64,000 bases of DNA from Chenggangzhangella methanolivorans (GTDB taxonomy: Bacteria > Pseudomonadota > Alphaproteobacteria > Rhizobiales > Methylopilaceae). The notes below the pieces were generated by a model, which saw nothing but the letters and a program-made list of their open reading frames with translations, did no database searches and was not told the origin of the DNA. Shown here piece after piece: positions 26,003-35,556 of the stretch. Both the position numbers and the translations under genes were made by a program. The DNA lies in assembly GCF_019797865.1 (NCBI RefSeq), contig NZ_CP081869.1:1984001-2048000 (forward strand), given 5' to 3'. Numbering within the stretch: position 1 is the stretch's first letter; the number at the start of each line of letters is the position of its first letter.

Positions 26003-28159
26003 TTAAGTAGGCATCTGGCCTGAACCAAAGCTCTTTGTCCGTTTCAAGTCGTGGATTCTTGCTGGAACCGTGTCTGTACGATCCACCGGCAGAGTAAATT
26101 CGAAAACGGCTCCACCGCGTTCGCGGTTTCGCGCGCTTAGGTCTCCTCCAAATGCTTCAATTGTTGAGCGGCAGATCTGGAGGCCCATTCCAACACCGTT
26201 AGATTTCGTTGTGAAAAACGGTCTAAACATGTTCTCAAGCACATGATCAGAGATGCCAGCCCCCCGATCCAATACTGACACCCGGGCCAACGCCCCCGAT
26301 GACCCAATGTCGATCTCCACGACACGATCGGAAGGCTGAACGTTCTGCATCGCATCGATCGCGTTCTTGACCAAATTTATGACGACCTGCTGCAGCTCTA
26401 TCGCGTCCGCGACAACTCGTGGCGACGAGTCGTCGGATCTTATAATTATCTTGCTCTTGCTGTTCCGCATTTCGCGCTCGAGCAATGATTGAACCTCCTG
26501 CGTAAGGGCATGGAGATCGATTAAGGTCCGCTTCCGCTGCCCTCCCTTCACCGCATTCTTCGTGCGCTCGACGATCCCCGAGATCCGCTGCGTTGACCGT
26601 ATGAGCCGTTCGAACGTCTCGATAGCCCCGTTCACGTCCGGGGAGGCTCGTTTTAGCAGTCGCATCCCGGTCTGCACGTCCATCGTCATCGACGATATTG
26701 GCTGAATCAGTTCATGCGCTATCGACGCCGAAAAGGCGCCGACGGTCGCGATCCGATTGGCGCGGGCAAGTTCCTCTTGAACCGCCAAGCGCATCTCCTC
26801 GATCTGCGCTTGATTGGTGAAGTCGACATAGGTCGCGAGTTGCCGCCCAGTCTCAAGGCGGCTGACCGTGTAGTGAACGGGCACCTTGCGACTGTCCTTC
26901 CCCGTCAGGACTGCTCGCCCCTCGATATGGCTGAGCCCGTGGTAAGCCATCTCCAGTTGGTGCGTGACAATCCGACGGTATTCCTCCGATGTTTCTTCGT
27001 GTTTGCGAGAGGCCAATTCCTTGCAGCTATTAAAGCCGAGCAGGCGAGCAAAGGCCTCATTGACGCGGACGGTTCTTGTCGCCGCGATGCACCGCGCCAA
27101 CAGCACCGGATGTTTTTCGATATATGTACGAAATTCGACGACGCCGGCGTTCCGAAGATCCTGAAGGACGATCTGGGCATCCCCCAAATCCAATTCAGCA
27201 AAGCTGACAGAACTGAGGTCGAAGATGCTGTCGAAACGCGCTTCGGTCCGGGTGAGTTCAGCGGATCGTTCAGCGACCCGCTGCTCCAACGTTTCATTGA
27301 GCTCCTTGATCTTGATCTGTGCCAAGACCTCCTCGTGGACGTCTGTCGTGCCGCCATAGTAGCGGATGATCTCACCGGTCTCTGGAGAGCGAACTGCACG
27401 TCCCACGAGTGAAACCCAACGGTAGTTGCCGTCGGCGTGGCGCAGGCGATAGATGGCTCGAAGCTCATCGCCTGCAGCAAAGGCCGTCCGAACTCGTTCC
27501 AGATACCAACCGCGATCGTCAGGATGAAAATCTTCGATCCAGTCCTGGCGCTCAATCGTCTCCCGAAAATCTCTTCCGATGATCTCGGTGTATCTCTTAT
27601 TGTAAAAGTCGACGTAAGCTTCTTTGGTGGCCCGCCATATAATATGGGGAACAGAGTCAGTCAGGTTCTCAAGTTCGAATTTGCTCTCCTCCAACGCTTT
27701 ACGCACGGACTGAAGTTTTCTGAAGTTCTCTAGCAGGGCCCCCGTCATCGCAATCGCGATGGCGGACGCAGTAAGCTTCAGAAGGCTACTCCAGGTCGGC
27801 GAGGCTCCATGAGAGATCGCCCATGCAAGGGCTGCGAGCCCCAGACAGCCAAGCGTGAACCAAGACAGACGCCCCTCATGCGCGTCGAACGAGGCTACTC
27901 CGAGCGCCAGCACGTAGAGAACCGAGATACTGACGTCCGTCGCATAAAGGGTGTCCGCAGCGAACACGGCGCTAGCGATTGCGAGCGCGAGCGCCGTGAA
28001 GACGTTGCCGGATTTCAAGAACGTCGACCCCACAGCGTCGCGCGAGAGAGTGACGGAGCGCTCATGAGTGAGGGTGACCGACGCAACCCTGGCGCGATCC
28101 AAACGCCGACTGATCCAGTCAAGCCATTCAATGACGTCACGGAAGCTCCTCCACAGCAC
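26003..28159 (-). CDS. PAS-domain sensor histidine kinase
   Basis: 718 residues, frame intact. Three or four TM helices at about 50-145 (TALALAIASAVFAADTLYAT etc.); PAS/PAC at about 165-290 (SVPHIIWRATKEAYVDFYNK, FHPDD, HADGNYRWVSLVG, RYYGGTTDVHEEV); a coiled linker (KELNETLEQRVAERSAEL); a second PAS-like unit; phospho-His near 485 in SIAHELIQPI; HATPase N, G1 and G2 boxes (NLVKNAIDAM, DRGAGISD, GVGMGLQICRS). GTG start at 28159 is tentative. The palindrome at 28254 lies 95 bp upstream and is shared with the divergent AraC gene. Confidence 0.85.
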   Translation of the reverse strand: MLWRSFRDVIEWLDWISRRLDRARVASVTLTHERSVTLSRDAVGSTFLKSGNVFTALALAIASAVFAADTLYATDVSISVLYVLALGVASFDAHEGRLSWFTLGCLGLAALAWAISHGASPTWSSLLKLTASAIAIAMTGALLENFRKLQSVRKALEESKFELENLTDSVPHIIWRATKEAYVDFYNKRYTEIIGRDFRETIERQDWIEDFHPDDRGWYLERVRTAFAAGDELRAIYRLRHADGNYRWVSLVGRAVRSPETGEIIRYYGGTTDVHEEVLAQIKIKELNETLEQRVAERSAELTRTEARFDSIFDLSSVSFAELDLGDAQIVLQDLRNAGVVEFRTYIEKHPVLLARCIAATRTVRVNEAFARLLGFNSCKELASRKHEETSEEYRRIVTHQLEMAYHGLSHIEGRAVLTGKDSRKVPVHYTVSRLETGRQLATYVDFTNQAQIEEMRLAVQEELARANRIATVGAFSASIAHELIQPISSMTMDVQTGMRLLKRASPDVNGAIETFERLIRSTQRISGIVERTKNAVKGGQRKRTLIDLHALTQEVQSLLEREMRNSKSKIIIRSDDSSPRVVADAIELQQVVINLVKNAIDAMQNVQPSDRVVEIDIGSSGALARVSVLDRGAGISDHVLENMFRPFFTTKSNGVGMGLQICRSTIEAFGGDLSARNRERGGAVFEFTLPVDRTDTVPARIHDLKRTKSFGSGQMPT

Positions 28160-28253
28160 CGCCGAAGTCTGCCGCCTTCATGCTATGTGGCATTGGACGG
28201 CCATACTTGCATCTGCGGGCCATTCATCGTCCATTTTTTCATTTCTGCCAGTC

Positions 28254-28265
28254 ATACACCCGTAT
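28254..28265. promoter_or_regulatory. Palindrome ATACACCCGTAT (site B)
   Basis: Perfect ATAC-N4-GTAT in the 144-bp divergent region between the kinase at 26003-28159 and the AraC gene at 28304. Position suits control of both. Confidence 0.55.
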
Positions 28266-28303
28266 GATGGCGCAGACGCGGTCCGTCCATTTGAGCTTGC
28301 CTC

Positions 28304-29176
28304 ATGAAGGACGAGGACGTTCAAGCCGACCCCGGCGCGTATTACCGGCATGCAAACGGAACGATCATAAGTTCTGGCTCACGATCGACCTCGAGCGTTC
28401 GGATCGAAACGGTTACCCGCGAGATCGTCAAAACGGGATACTGGCGCTTTCGGCAGCCCAACTTCACTCTGTTCTGGTTGAGAAGCGGCATCCGACCGCT
28501 TGAAGTCGAGGTCGGTGGTCGGAGCGCGGTCATTGATGGCCGCCAGACGGATTGCCTTGCGTCTGTCCCTCCGGGGATGATCTCGGAAGGGCTGATGTCG
28601 ACCGACAGGATTTGCAGTTACGACGTCGTCTCGATCGACCCGTCCCTATTCGGAGAAGGCGCCGCCGCATTGCTCGAGCAGCCGCTTACCGGGTTCAGCG
28701 ACCAAGCGATCCAAGGCGGACTTCGCGAACTCATGACGTGGCGGGACGACGCCACTTTTCCCCTCATGGCGGATGGCTGGACGCTTCAAACCATCGCACG
28801 ACTGCAGAAGCTTCAAACCGGCGACAGCTCCAGAACCGGAGCCACACCGTTGTCCGCTTCGGTACTCCAATTGATCGACGAGTATGTTCGATCGACGTTG
28901 CATGAACCCATTGAGCTCGTCGATCTCGCCGACATCGCCGGGATGAGCGTTCGGCACTTCTCTCGCAGCTTCAAGCAGACGCGAGGCGAGACCCCTGCGC
29001 GGTTTGTATTTCAGTGCCGACTGGAACGAGCGCAGCGTCTTCTGAGAGAGACGAGCTACCCATTGAGCCACATTGCTGCTCTCTGTGGCTTCAGCCACCC
29101 TCAGCACCTTTCGAACAGCTTCCGTCGATTGATGGGCATGACGCCGACGCAATTCCGCGCTCAGTTTGTGAGGTGA
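28304..29176 (+). CDS. AraC-family transcriptional regulator
   Basis: 290 residues. The C-terminal 100 have the two HTH units: LADIAGMSVRHFSRSFKQTR, then YPLSHIAALCGFSHPQHLSN with FRRLMGMTPTQFRAQ, the canonical AraC/XylS ending. The N-terminal 180 residues (FWLRSGIRPLEVEVGGRSAV) form a beta-rich ligand domain of unknown specificity. Divergent from a histidine kinase; 22 bp before the convergent DUF983 gene. Confidence 0.88.
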   Translation: MKDEDVQADPGAYYRHANGTIISSGSRSTSSVRIETVTREIVKTGYWRFRQPNFTLFWLRSGIRPLEVEVGGRSAVIDGRQTDCLASVPPGMISEGLMSTDRICSYDVVSIDPSLFGEGAAALLEQPLTGFSDQAIQGGLRELMTWRDDATFPLMADGWTLQTIARLQKLQTGDSSRTGATPLSASVLQLIDEYVRSTLHEPIELVDLADIAGMSVRHFSRSFKQTRGETPARFVFQCRLERAQRLLRETSYPLSHIAALCGFSHPQHLSNSFRRLMGMTPTQFRAQFVR

Positions 29177-29198
29177 TCCCTCTCGCTTGGCGAAGGCG

Positions 29199-29603
29199 TC
29201 ACCAGGTCCGTGGATCGGCGACCTCACCTTCACGGACCAACCGTCCCTCGGCCGCCTTGTGATAGAATTGGCTGGCGACCAGCCAGCCCTTTAAGGGCCT
29301 CAACGGCGGGATCACTGTCGCCAACATCAGCGGCAAGGTCGTGATCGCGTGCACCCAGTATGGCGGCTGAAACGCGAGCTCGAGCCAGACCGCGAACGAA
29401 ATTGACGGCAGGCAGAAGAACATCGAGGCAAAGAAGGCAGGGCCGTCGGCCGGGTCAGCGTATGAAAAGTCGAGACCGCATACTTCGCAAGATGGCCGAA
29501 GCGTCAGGAAACCGCAGAACAGTCTTCCTTCTCCGCACCGCGGGCAGCGACCCAATGGGCCTACGATGTAGGGTTTGAGCTTTGGGTAAACGCGATCGTT
29601 CAT
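29199..29603 (-). CDS. DUF983 family membrane protein
   Basis: 134 residues. An N-terminal zinc-ribbon-like pair (CPRCGEG and CEVCGLDFS) then DPADGPAFFASMFF and two TM helices is the DUF983 signature. The family is often near respiratory oxidase genes; function unproven. Confidence 0.85.
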   Translation of the reverse strand: MNDRVYPKLKPYIVGPLGRCPRCGEGRLFCGFLTLRPSCEVCGLDFSYADPADGPAFFASMFFCLPSISFAVWLELAFQPPYWVHAITTLPLMLATVIPPLRPLKGWLVASQFYHKAAEGRLVREGEVADPRTW

Positions 29604-29688
29604 ATCGGCGTCCTTCGCCTGTGTTCAGTGTTTTAGGGAGTACGGGTCCGGGGCTCATCGCTGAGGCGATCGCGAGACGCCATTCCGC

Positions 29689-30108
29689 CTAGGCCTCATC
29701 TTCGCCACGTACGGTGTCTCGGTCCTTTCGCAGCCGTCGGCCGCGGCGCGTGTCTAGGTCTTCTTCGCTCGGCTCGCCGACGACGTCGGCACGTCTGACG
29801 TCCGTAGTCTCCAAGCTGTTCCAGCTTGGAGGAAAGAGCTGATGGCGCCAGCGGACAGCATCTACGGGTACAGCTAGCCCCCGCCGATCCTCGCCAATCG
29901 ACCCGGCCAGTTCGGCTCGGTCGATCCGCCCTGGGAGCGGCACGCCGGTCGGCAAATAGAAGGGTCCAGCGAGAGGCATGAGTTCTGAGGCGACACTGGT
30001 CGCCGGCAGGGCAATGTGAAGGCTGAAGCCCATTTGCGACCCCGAGATCGCGGCAGTGACCGTGAGCGCGAGCGCGCTAAAAGCGATCAAACATCTCATT
30101 TCTGACAT
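29689..30108 (-). CDS. Exported protein of unknown function
   Basis: 139 residues; MSEMRCLIAFSALALTVTAA is a signal peptide or TM anchor. The rest is polar, ending in a highly charged Arg/Asp/Glu tail. No family recognised. Possibly the C-terminus is out of frame, given the indels elsewhere. Confidence 0.4.
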   Translation of the reverse strand: MSEMRCLIAFSALALTVTAAISGSQMGFSLHIALPATSVASELMPLAGPFYLPTGVPLPGRIDRAELAGSIGEDRRGLAVPVDAVRWRHQLFPPSWNSLETTDVRRADVVGEPSEEDLDTRRGRRLRKDRDTVRGEDEA

Positions 30109-30285
30109 CCCGTTCAGGACGCCATCAGACGGCGCCGGTCGGGAGCAATGTGCGAAACTCGGCAGAGGTCCGAAATCGTTCTGCAGTTTGAGAAGATAAT
30201 GCTCAGGTTTGGTAGCTCTATTGGTTCAATAAAAAGGCAGCGAACGAATGATCGTCCGCCGTCTCTCTCGCTTCCGAAGATAGTT

Positions 30286-31415
30286 CTATTTCAGAACGAC
30301 AGGTCCAGCTCCAATCTTCACCCGGTAGAGGTGATAGGGCCTGCGCCGAAGATCCACGCCCTCGTTAAATCCGGCCTGACGATGGAGCTGGTTCGCCGTG
30401 AAATAGAGGAAGCCGTCACCCGAGATCGAGAACGTGTCCGGCCATGACACCCTGTCGTCCTGGAGGATCGTCGTCCAGGCGCCGTTTTCCAGACGTCGAA
30501 CGGCGTTGTTCTCGTAGTCGCCGGCATAAACGCGACCCTTGTCATCGGTCTCGAGGCCGTCAGAGGCACCTTTCTCGCCGAGCTCTGTTACTTTCGCGGC
30601 GAGATCTGCGTCAGACAGGGACGGATCCCGCAACGCCGAGGTCGGAACCGCGTACAGGCGACGGCTCGATAGCGGGCAGTAGTAGAGCGTCTCGCCGTCC
30701 GGAGAGATCGCGATTCCATCGCTGGCGACGCGGAACGGCTTGGTCGGCCCGGATTTGGGTCGCACCAGCATCTCGCGGCCGTCGACGACCGGTTTGAACA
30801 ACGGGTCGGGCGACGTCGAAGGGTGTCCGGTGAGCCGACGGACGGCGCGGCCGGTGCCGAGATCGACCACGATGATCCCGCCGGGCCCGCTCACCGAAGA
30901 GTCGGTGATGTAGGCGACGCCATCCCCGTTCCTGAGATCAAATCGGACGTCATTCACATAGGTGGTCGCGAGGGCGACGTCGTCGGGAATGACGATCGTC
31001 CGCACGATACGGTCTGTCGCCAGGTCCACAGCGACCAGCTTTGCGCCTCCCGAGACACGAGTTTGGAACCCCGGGCGGCCGTGTCGAGGATCCACAGCCG
31101 GTTCTTTCCGTCCGCGACGACGCTCTGAACGCTGAGCAAGGTGTCCGCGGGGCGGCTAGGATCTCCGCGGTTTAGGTCCTCATTGGGATATGCGGTCGCC
31201 TTTCCATCCTTGATCTCGGCGACCGTGAACGGAACGTCGTCGCCCCAGCGCGGATAGTTCACGAACACGCGCCCGCTGGAAGCTACGGTGACACCGGTCG
31301 GCATGGGACCGTCGAACCGTGCCACGTCCTCAAGCACCCCTATCGTCTGCGCAGCCAACGGCGGCGCGACGGCAAACATGCTCGCGGCTGCGAGAAAGGA
31401 GATGATCGCTTTCAT
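30286..31415 (-). CDS. Major royal jelly protein / SMP-30-like beta-propeller, secreted (one frameshift)
   Basis: 376 residues after repair of a missing C in a CCCGGGG run near 31060. Signal peptide MKAIISFLAAASMFAVAPPL with an AQT cleavage. Then PTGVTVASSGRVFVNYPRWG, SVQSVVADGKNRLWILDTAA, VAVDLATDRIVRTIVIPDDV and TYVNDVRFDLRNGDGVAYIT with DSS: the MRJP/yellow pattern of a six-bladed propeller. Bacterial members are periplasmic lactonase-like or dopachrome-tautomerase-like proteins of unknown substrate. It is followed by an MDR oxidoreductase and an EamA transporter in the same direction upstream, so the three probably form an operon. Confidence 0.8.
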
Positions 31416-31442
31416 ATCCGTGTTCCTTCTCCAGAAGCCGCC

Positions 31443-32456
31443 TCAAAAGCCCGACAGGATCGTCTTCCCGATCGAGCGAGCGCTCTCCTGAGCGACATGC
31501 GCGCGACGGAGATTGGCAGCGTTGATCCGCCCCATCTCCTCGCGGAGCGTGGTTCTCAGGACGCCCGCGTCTACGAGCGATGAAACCTCGCTCAGGATCT
31601 TGTGCTGCTCCTCGATGTCCGCGGTCCCGAAGAGGCTTCGGGTGAACATTAGCTCCCAGTGGACGGACAGGCTCTTCCGTTTGAACGGAGTGACGTCGAA
31701 GCTCTCCGGGTCGTCGATCATGGCGAGCGCGCCCTGAGGGGCGAGGGCCGCCACAATGGCATCGCGATGGAGGTCGCTCGCGGTCAATCCCGCGACGTAG
31801 CGCACTTCCGGAATGCCGATCTCACGCAGCCCCTGATCAAGCGGCTTGCGATGATCGATGACGTGATGCGCTCCCATGTAGAAGCACCAGCGCTCAGTTT
31901 CGGGCCGCGACGCGGTCGCAATCACGGTCAGGCCGGTCAGGCGACGGGCGATCTGGGTCAGGATCGAGCCGACGCCGCCGGCTCCGTTGACGATCAGGAT
32001 CGCGTCGCCCGTCGCCATCCGACCATAGGGAACGCGAAGCCTGTCGAAGAGCAGCTCCCAGGCGGTCAGCGACGTCAGCGGCAGAGCGGCCGCCTGTTCG
32101 GGCGTGAGGGACTTGGGGGCCGGTCCGACGATCCGCTCATCGACCGCATGGAACTCAGAGTTGGCTCCAGGACGATCGATCGCGCCCGCGTAGAATACAG
32201 CGTCGCCCGGCTTGAAGAGCTTCGCATCGGAGCCTGTCGACTCGACGATGCCGACGGCGTCGTAGCCAAGCACATGCGGAACGTCGATTGCGGGGGCGAG
32301 GCGACCACGCATCTTGACGTCGACAGGGTTCACCGAGATTGCCTGGACCTTGACGATCAGATCTCGGGGCTTTGGCTCAGGCTTCGCGATTTCGACGTCG
32401 ACAAGCGAGTTCGGATCACCTGCAGGCAATGACTTGTAGAAACCAACGGCTTTCAT
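31443..32456 (-). CDS. Zinc-independent MDR alcohol dehydrogenase / quinone oxidoreductase-like
   Basis: 337 residues from MKAVGFYKSLPAGDPNSLVD; the ATG overlaps the TGA of the transporter gene. GroES-like fold (ISVNPVDVKMRGRLAP, VLGYDAVGIVESTG) then a Rossmann domain with NGAGGVGSILTQIAR binding NADPH. Lacks the structural zinc Cys cluster, as in ZADH-type quinone/enone reductases (YhdH, QOR). Substrate unknown. Confidence 0.85.
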   Translation of the reverse strand: MKAVGFYKSLPAGDPNSLVDVEIAKPEPKPRDLIVKVQAISVNPVDVKMRGRLAPAIDVPHVLGYDAVGIVESTGSDAKLFKPGDAVFYAGAIDRPGANSEFHAVDERIVGPAPKSLTPEQAAALPLTSLTAWELLFDRLRVPYGRMATGDAILIVNGAGGVGSILTQIARRLTGLTVIATASRPETERWCFYMGAHHVIDHRKPLDQGLREIGIPEVRYVAGLTASDLHRDAIVAALAPQGALAMIDDPESFDVTPFKRKSLSVHWELMFTRSLFGTADIEEQHKILSEVSSLVDAGVLRTTLREEMGRINAANLRRAHVAQESARSIGKTILSGF

Positions 32457-33415
32457 GACTTCGCTTCCAGACTGATGGTGTTGGGACGGGAGGGCATCGC
32501 GTTCACAGCGATGCCAATGACGATCACGAGCGCGCCGAGCAGCAGGTCGACGGATGGAGGCTCGTGTAGAGTGGCCATCGAGATGGCGAGGCCGGTCACG
32601 GGAACGGCAAGCATCAGCGTTGACATCACGCTCGCGGGCAGCCGGCTGCTCGCCGCGTTGACCACGCAGAAGCAGAAAGAGGTGGCGACGGGCCCAACAA
32701 AGAGGAGGGATAGCCAAAACGCCGCCGTGCCGTCGCCCGTTGGCAAGCCTTCGAAAACCAGCGCCGTCGGCATTAGGACAACTGTCGCCAAGGCCATCTG
32801 CCAGGGCGCTAGAGCAATCGCCGAGGAGGCTGGGCGTCCGTAGCGGAGATGGAGAATGCAGATTGCCCAGCATGCGGATGCCGCCAGCAATAATCCGTTC
32901 GCCTCGAGAAGACGGCGGTCGCTCCAGTTCACAGCATGCGGGTTCAGCAGGATCGCCACCCCAGCGACTGCAAACGCAACTCCAACGAGGCGACGCGGCT
33001 GAATTCGTTCGCCGAGCAAGTACACGGCAGGCACGACCCAAATCGACGTCGTGTAGCTCAGGATCGCTGAACGGCCTGCGGGAAGCTCGGTCATTGCCCA
33101 TGCGCCGAACGCCGTGAACAGCGTCATCTGAAGCAGGCCGATCGACGCAATGAAGGGCAAATCTTCGCGCTTGGGCGCTTGCAGATCACCTCGCAGCGCT
33201 TGCCAACCGAACAGGCAAGCTGCTCCCGTCGCAAATCGCAGCGCCGAGAACCACAGCGGCGAAACGTGGCTCAAACCGACCTTCATCACCGGCCAGTTCG
33301 CACCCCATAGGAGAATGGCGCAGGCAAGCCCAAGAGAGCTCAGTACGCCAAGACCGGTCTTCGAGTTCGCAAATCGCGAAGGTCGGGGCGATTTACCTGC
33401 CATGACCGTTGTCAT
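32453..33415 (-). CDS. EamA/DMT-family transporter
   Basis: About 320 residues from MTTVMAGKSPRPSRFANSKT. Ten TM helices in two EamA repeats: LGLACAILLWGANWPVMKVG at the start of the first, GLLLAASACWAICILHLRYG of the second. The family exports metabolites and drugs. First gene of the operon with the oxidoreductase and the MRJP-like protein. Confidence 0.85.
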   Translation of the reverse strand: MTTVMAGKSPRPSRFANSKTGLGVLSSLGLACAILLWGANWPVMKVGLSHVSPLWFSALRFATGAACLFGWQALRGDLQAPKREDLPFIASIGLLQMTLFTAFGAWAMTELPAGRSAILSYTTSIWVVPAVYLLGERIQPRRLVGVAFAVAGVAILLNPHAVNWSDRRLLEANGLLLAASACWAICILHLRYGRPASSAIALAPWQMALATVVLMPTALVFEGLPTGDGTAAFWLSLLFVGPVATSFCFCVVNAASSRLPASVMSTLMLAVPVTGLAISMATLHEPPSVDLLLGALVIVIGIAVNAMPSRPNTISLEAKS

Positions 33416-33595
33416 CTCCAGATTCCTTACCGGCCTCCGCCGCCACCTGGGCGGAGGCGAAACCAAAGATGGTCAAGACAGGAAGATAAAAGAAACGCAT
33501 AGTTCTTCTTGCATCTAGTCGTTTCTCGACTGATGGCGGCTGCGGTGTCCGCCGGCGAGATCCGTGGGAGTCGTCAGGTCTGGATGGCAGGAGGG

Positions 33596-33625
33596 CCGGA
33601 CCCGTCGCAGAGGCGACGGGTCCGG
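33596..33625. terminator. Long perfect hairpin after the 33635-34024 gene
   Basis: 13-bp stem CCGGACCCGTCGC/GCGACGGGTCCGG with an AGAG loop. Ten bases downstream of the minus gene's stop; no U-tract, so termination is likely but not certain. Confidence 0.55.
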
Positions 33626-33634
33626 CAGCGGTCC

Positions 33635-34024
33635 TCAACCGTTGCTGCGGTCCGAGGTCCACTCGCCCTGGTCGTTGTCCTGGTGCATCCGGCCATCAGT
33701 GGCCTTGGGCTGCTTCTTCATCGAACCGTTAAGTGCGACGTATTCCGGTCCGGACATCCAGCGCACGGCGCCGGCGGTCACCAGTCCGCCCTGACGACGA
33801 ACGTCTTCGCTGCTGATGGCCAGACCACGGGTCTCGGTCTGGAGCGCGCCGACGGTCTTGGCGCCGTGCACCGCGCCGCGGGTTCCGGTCTCGCTCTTCG
33901 AATGCTCGAGCGGCGCGTGGTTCATGATGGAGTCGCGACGCATCCAGTCTTCGGCTGAAGGCTCGGCGACCGCGGCGGTTGCAACGAGGGCAGCGGCGAA
34001 AGAAGCAAACATCAGGGTCTTCAT
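33635..34024 (-). CDS. Secreted small protein of unknown function
   Basis: About 129 residues. MKTLMFASFAAALVATAAVA is a Sec signal peptide, AEPSAE the mature start. The second ATG (34024) has AAAGG at the right distance, the first (34033) does not. The mature part is polar with no Cys. Unknown. Confidence 0.55.
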   Translation of the reverse strand: MKTLMFASFAAALVATAAVAEPSAEDWMRRDSIMNHAPLEHSKSETGTRGAVHGAKTVGALQTETRGLAISSEDVRRQGGLVTAGAVRWMSGPEYVALNGSMKKQPKATDGRMHQDNDQGEWTSDRSNG

Positions 34025-34191
34025 GACAGTCATCCTTTTTCCAGAGGCGCCACCAGCGGCGTCTTCTGAGGATTAATTTGGATGACCTTGATGACTTTCT
34101 GTATACTACGCTTGTTCTTCAAATTAATACGTAGGTTTGATCGATATATTCATCCGGGCGAACTCTGTGCACCGAGGCATGCGTCCTTACT

Positions 34192-34590
34192 TTAAGCGGC
34201 GGCCCAAGTGCTCGGATTCGATGAGTCGGCGATCGCCTTCTCGACTTCAGCGATGAGGTCGTCGGCCGAGCTCGGTTTCTCCAAAACCCGAACGCCACCA
34301 GAGGCGATGGCGAGCCGTCGGAGTTCCTGAGTAGCGAACGCTGTCACGAAGATGACAGGGTATCGTCGTCCCTCCTGCGTGAGCCGGAGAACCAACTCCG
34401 GCCCGGTCATGTCCGGCATTTGGATGTCGCAGATCATGCAATCTGGCGATTGGCTCGTCGTCTCGGCAAGGAACTCTGCCCCGGATCCAAAAACCAGGGC
34501 GTCGAAGCCGTAAGATCGCAGCAAGCTTAGGGTCGCCAGTCGGACGCCCTCGTCGTCATCGACGACCGCAATCGTTGGAGGATCGCCCAT
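34192..34590 (-). CDS. Single-domain response regulator (receiver)
   Basis: 132 residues: AVVDDDEGVRLATLSLLRSY (acid pocket DDD), ICDIQMPDMTGPELV (phospho-Asp), FVTAFATQE (Thr) and LEKPSSADDL (Lys). A FixJ-type receiver with no output domain; it may be a phosphate shuttle or sink for the PAS kinases here. Closely similar in size and order to the 44494 gene. Confidence 0.88.
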   Translation of the reverse strand: MGDPPTIAVVDDDEGVRLATLSLLRSYGFDALVFGSGAEFLAETTSQSPDCMICDIQMPDMTGPELVLRLTQEGRRYPVIFVTAFATQELRRLAIASGGVRVLEKPSSADDLIAEVEKAIADSSNPSTWAAA

Positions 34591-34644
34591 GGGGCAACTC
34601 CGTGACTTGTGTTTGTGGGGGCCGTTAGGCGTCTCTGACTTCCG

Positions 34645-34866
34645 TCAGCGGGCGATCTCCGCCGTCGGCGTGCTCGGACCTCCAGCGCCCGTCGACCTCT
34701 CAAACTCAATTTCGCGATCTTCGCCTGGCGAGCGCTGGTTCCGGGCAGCTCGCTCCGCCGCGCGATGCGCCTCTGCCTTCGTGAGGTAAGTCTCGGATAT
34801 CGTTCCTTCCGCACGGTAGGCCCATCCACCATCGTGCTCGATGACGCTGTAGACTTCGTGTGACAT
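34645..34866 (-). CDS. DUF2188-like small protein
   Basis: 73 residues from MSHEVYSVIEHDGGWAYRAE. Layout Y-x-V-x-HDGGWAYRAEG...TKAEAHRAAERAA is that of DUF2188: two strands and a helix. ATG 34866 is preferred since GAGG lies 8 nt before it. Confidence 0.65.
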   Translation of the reverse strand: MSHEVYSVIEHDGGWAYRAEGTISETYLTKAEAHRAAERAARNQRSPGEDREIEFERSTGAGGPSTPTAEIAR

Positions 34867-34896
34867 TGGATTCGCCTCATGTTCGATAACGCGAGA

Positions 34897-35010
34897 AAAC
34901 ACCTCGGCGGGTTCGCGAGCGCGCCGCCAAGGTGTTTGCTTTGTCCGCCATAAATTGGATTTTCGAATTCAGGGCTCTCAGGCGTCCTCTCAGATACAGC
35001 CTGAGAGCCC
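34897..35010 (-). terminator. Two hairpins ending the 35035-35277 transcript
   Basis: First, GGGCTCTCAGGC/GCCTGAGAGCCC, a perfect 12-bp stem at 34972-35010, 25 bp past the stop. Then AAACACCT/AGGTGTTT with inner GGCGG/CCGCC at 34897-34937, followed on the minus strand by TTTTC. The second is the better Rho-independent terminator. Confidence 0.6.
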
Positions 35011-35034
35011 AGTGGACGCAGTCAAGGCTCGAAT

Positions 35035-35277
35035 TTACTTCGAGAAGTGGCTGCCAGACTTGGCCGGGCCGAACCCGCCGATGATGCCAGCGCCTTCGGA
35101 GACCGAATTCGAGCGGTCGCCCGCGCCGAAGCCACCAAGGATCTCAGCGCCCGAGCGCTGGTCAGCCTGGCTCGCCTCAACAGTGCTGACGCCCGCCGAG
35201 TGGCGAGCAGCCGGGGCCGCCTGAGCGACCGAGGCGGTGATGATCACGGAAGCGATCGCAACAAAGATCTTGTTCAT
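35035..35277 (-). CDS. Small secreted protein with GGFG repeats
   Basis: 80 residues; signal peptide MNKIFVAIASVIITASVAQA, then a short polar mature part with two similar pieces, ILGGFGAGDRS and IIGGFGPAKSG. Start ATG 35277 is set by the signal peptide. The ATAC-N4-GTAT palindrome lies 104 bp upstream next to a TATAAT. Unknown role. Confidence 0.6.
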   Translation of the reverse strand: MNKIFVAIASVIITASVAQAAPAARHSAGVSTVEASQADQRSGAEILGGFGAGDRSNSVSEGAGIIGGFGPAKSGSHFSK

Positions 35278-35380
35278 GGCAATTTCTCTCTTCTGTTTGT
35301 GTCCACGACCCCAGCGGCCGATGAAGAGAGAATAGTTCTTCAATTTCCGGGTTTCATTTCTTCGCAAGTATCCAATTGTA

Positions 35381-35392
35381 ATACAGTGGTAT
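35381..35392. promoter_or_regulatory. Palindrome ATACAGTGGTAT (site E)
   Basis: Perfect ATAC-N4-GTAT upstream of the small secreted protein gene (35277), in an AT-rich region. Confidence 0.5.
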
Positions 35393-35474
35393 GCTATAAT
35401 AAGCCGCTGATCTGACTGAACTCGAACCTGCAGGCGTTCGGTCACCTGACCGGTCGTTCAGGGGTGGAGAAAAT

Positions 35475-35513
35475 CAAGGTTCACAAGCGCGGCTGCTACG
35501 CTTGTGAACCTTG
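35475..35513 (-). terminator. 15-bp hairpin after cupin gene
   Basis: CAAGGTTCACAAGCG/CGCTTGTGAACCTTG, perfect 15-bp stem with 9-nt loop, followed on the minus strand by ATTTTCTC. About 44 bp past the cupin stop; Rho-independent terminator. Confidence 0.75.
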
Positions 35514-35556
35514 GCTATCTCGCGTCATCCAGAGCGATGTGCGCCCGAGGCCTCGC

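Noticed and set aside
32457..33101. N-terminal extension of the MDR oxidoreductase to 552 residues
   Set aside because: The extension overlaps the EamA transporter gene; ATGA coupling and fold start support the short form.
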